Positions 63,747 to 64,000 of a DNA stretch of 64,000 nucleotides are shown one piece after another. The stretch is from Vibrio echinoideorum. Lineage in GTDB: Bacteria > Pseudomonadota > Gammaproteobacteria > Enterobacterales > Vibrionaceae. Within the stretch, counting starts at the first letter, position 1. The number at the start of each line of letters is the position of its first letter. Where the stretch lies: positions 558,001-622,000 of the forward strand of contig NZ_AP025484.1 in NCBI RefSeq assembly GCF_024347455.1, given 5' to 3'. Position numbers and translations under genes: made by a program. The notes beneath the pieces are model-generated. The model saw nothing but the letters and a program-made list of their open reading frames with translations. It was not told the origin of the DNA and did not search any database.

Positions 63747-64000
63747 TTATGCTCCCGTTGGGATTTCCATCAGAAACACAGAAAGTTCATCATCATTGAT
63801 TTTCTTTCCCGACCCTGTGCGGCACACCAAAAAGCTGCGACCTGCTTTTTTAACTACTTTCCCATCTGGATAACCAGTTGTGGCATAAAACAAAGGCAGC
63901 GACCCAGCAAAGTAAACCTCTTTGTTGGACGTTTGGGCGAACAAATTTGCGGGCATCAATGGCAAACCGCCCCCGGCCGAATCATTCGCTCGGTAGTTGA
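63747..64000 (-). CDS. Phage protein, C-terminal part (continues past the window)
   Basis: The frame is open to the window edge; 84 residues are visible, ending SVFLMEIPTGA two bases before the next gene. Readable stretch: NYRANDSAGGGLPLMPANLF, then YFAGSLPLFYATTGYPDG. Internal starts at TTG 63965 or ATG 63956 are possible, but the in-frame upstream codons look coding. Function unknown. Confidence 0.55.
   Translation of the reverse strand, partial: NYRANDSAGGGLPLMPANLFAQTSNKEVYFAGSLPLFYATTGYPDGKVVKKAGRSFLVCRTGSGKKINDDELSVFLMEIPTGA

Larger units (their letters stand above)
58574..64000 (-). mobile_element. Prophage, tail-tip end (continues past the window)
   Basis: Six same-strand, tightly packed or overlapping genes of a long flexible-tail (siphovirus/GTA-type) tail tip, including a BR0599-family protein. 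No integrase, lysis or capsid gene is in the window. The end in a host gene, with tail genes outermost, fits Mu-like transposable siphophages (B3/D3112 type). Confidence 0.75.

Overview
The window looks like a stretch of a Vibrio chromosome, most likely the smaller chromosome of a member of the Splendidus clade. This is inferred from gene order and protein likeness, since no rRNA or other marker is present. The fructose operon with divergent cra, the nirBD/nasA assimilatory block, the ribose operon, CSS-motif EAL proteins and two Yej-type peptide importers are all typical of Vibrionaceae. I saw no tRNA, rRNA or CRISPR array.
Layout: (1) 1-5.5 kb: the end of a probable sensor kinase, then fruBKA on the minus strand facing cra, with palindromic Cra operators between them. 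(2) 5.5-15.3 kb: nitrate assimilation. nirB-nirD-nitrate transporter-PP2C/kinase run on the minus strand and nasA runs divergently from a 500-bp AT-rich control region. (3) 15.6-21.0 kb: an array of four integron gene cassettes with no integrase in the window. Three carry recognisable attC sites, and the fourth attC is decayed. Two of the attC sites are interrupted at the same point by IS1111-type (IS110 family) elements: one 1.36 kb copy with a frameshifted transposase, and one 0.58 kb derivative that keeps both ends and the non-coding region. That region contains a segment matching the attC target, as expected of a bridge RNA (seekRNA) guide. (4) 21.0-27.7 kb: a DoxX-like protein, a hybrid histidine kinase, a c-di-GMP phosphodiesterase, an LprI-like protein and a nitrilase-family amidase. 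(5) 27.7-34.3 kb: rbsDACBKR with two perfect RbsR-type operators. (6) 34.3-37.1 kb: a small winged-helix regulator, an outer-membrane barrel and an EEP-family hydrolase. (7) 37.4-43.1 kb: yejABEF. (8) 43.5-56.3 kb: a second Yej/Dpp-like importer, a barrel protein with an in-frame amber codon, a 1312-residue lipoprotein metalloprotease and an RstAB-like two-component system, together a plausible peptide-scavenging locus. (9) 56.4-58.6 kb: an S4 RNA-binding protein and a 5'-truncated sodium:solute symporter. (10) 58.6-64.0 kb: the tail-tip module of a siphovirus-type prophage whose end seems to lie inside the symporter gene.
How the parts work together: sugar uptake (fru, rbs) is controlled by the linked LacI-family repressors Cra and RbsR. 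Nitrate is imported by the NarK-type carrier, reduced by NasA and then by NirBD, and a membrane-anchored phosphatase/kinase in the same operon may modulate the pathway. The protease would release peptides, the barrel and solute-binding proteins would capture them, and the ABC transporters would import them. The cassette array and prophage are the clearly acquired parts.
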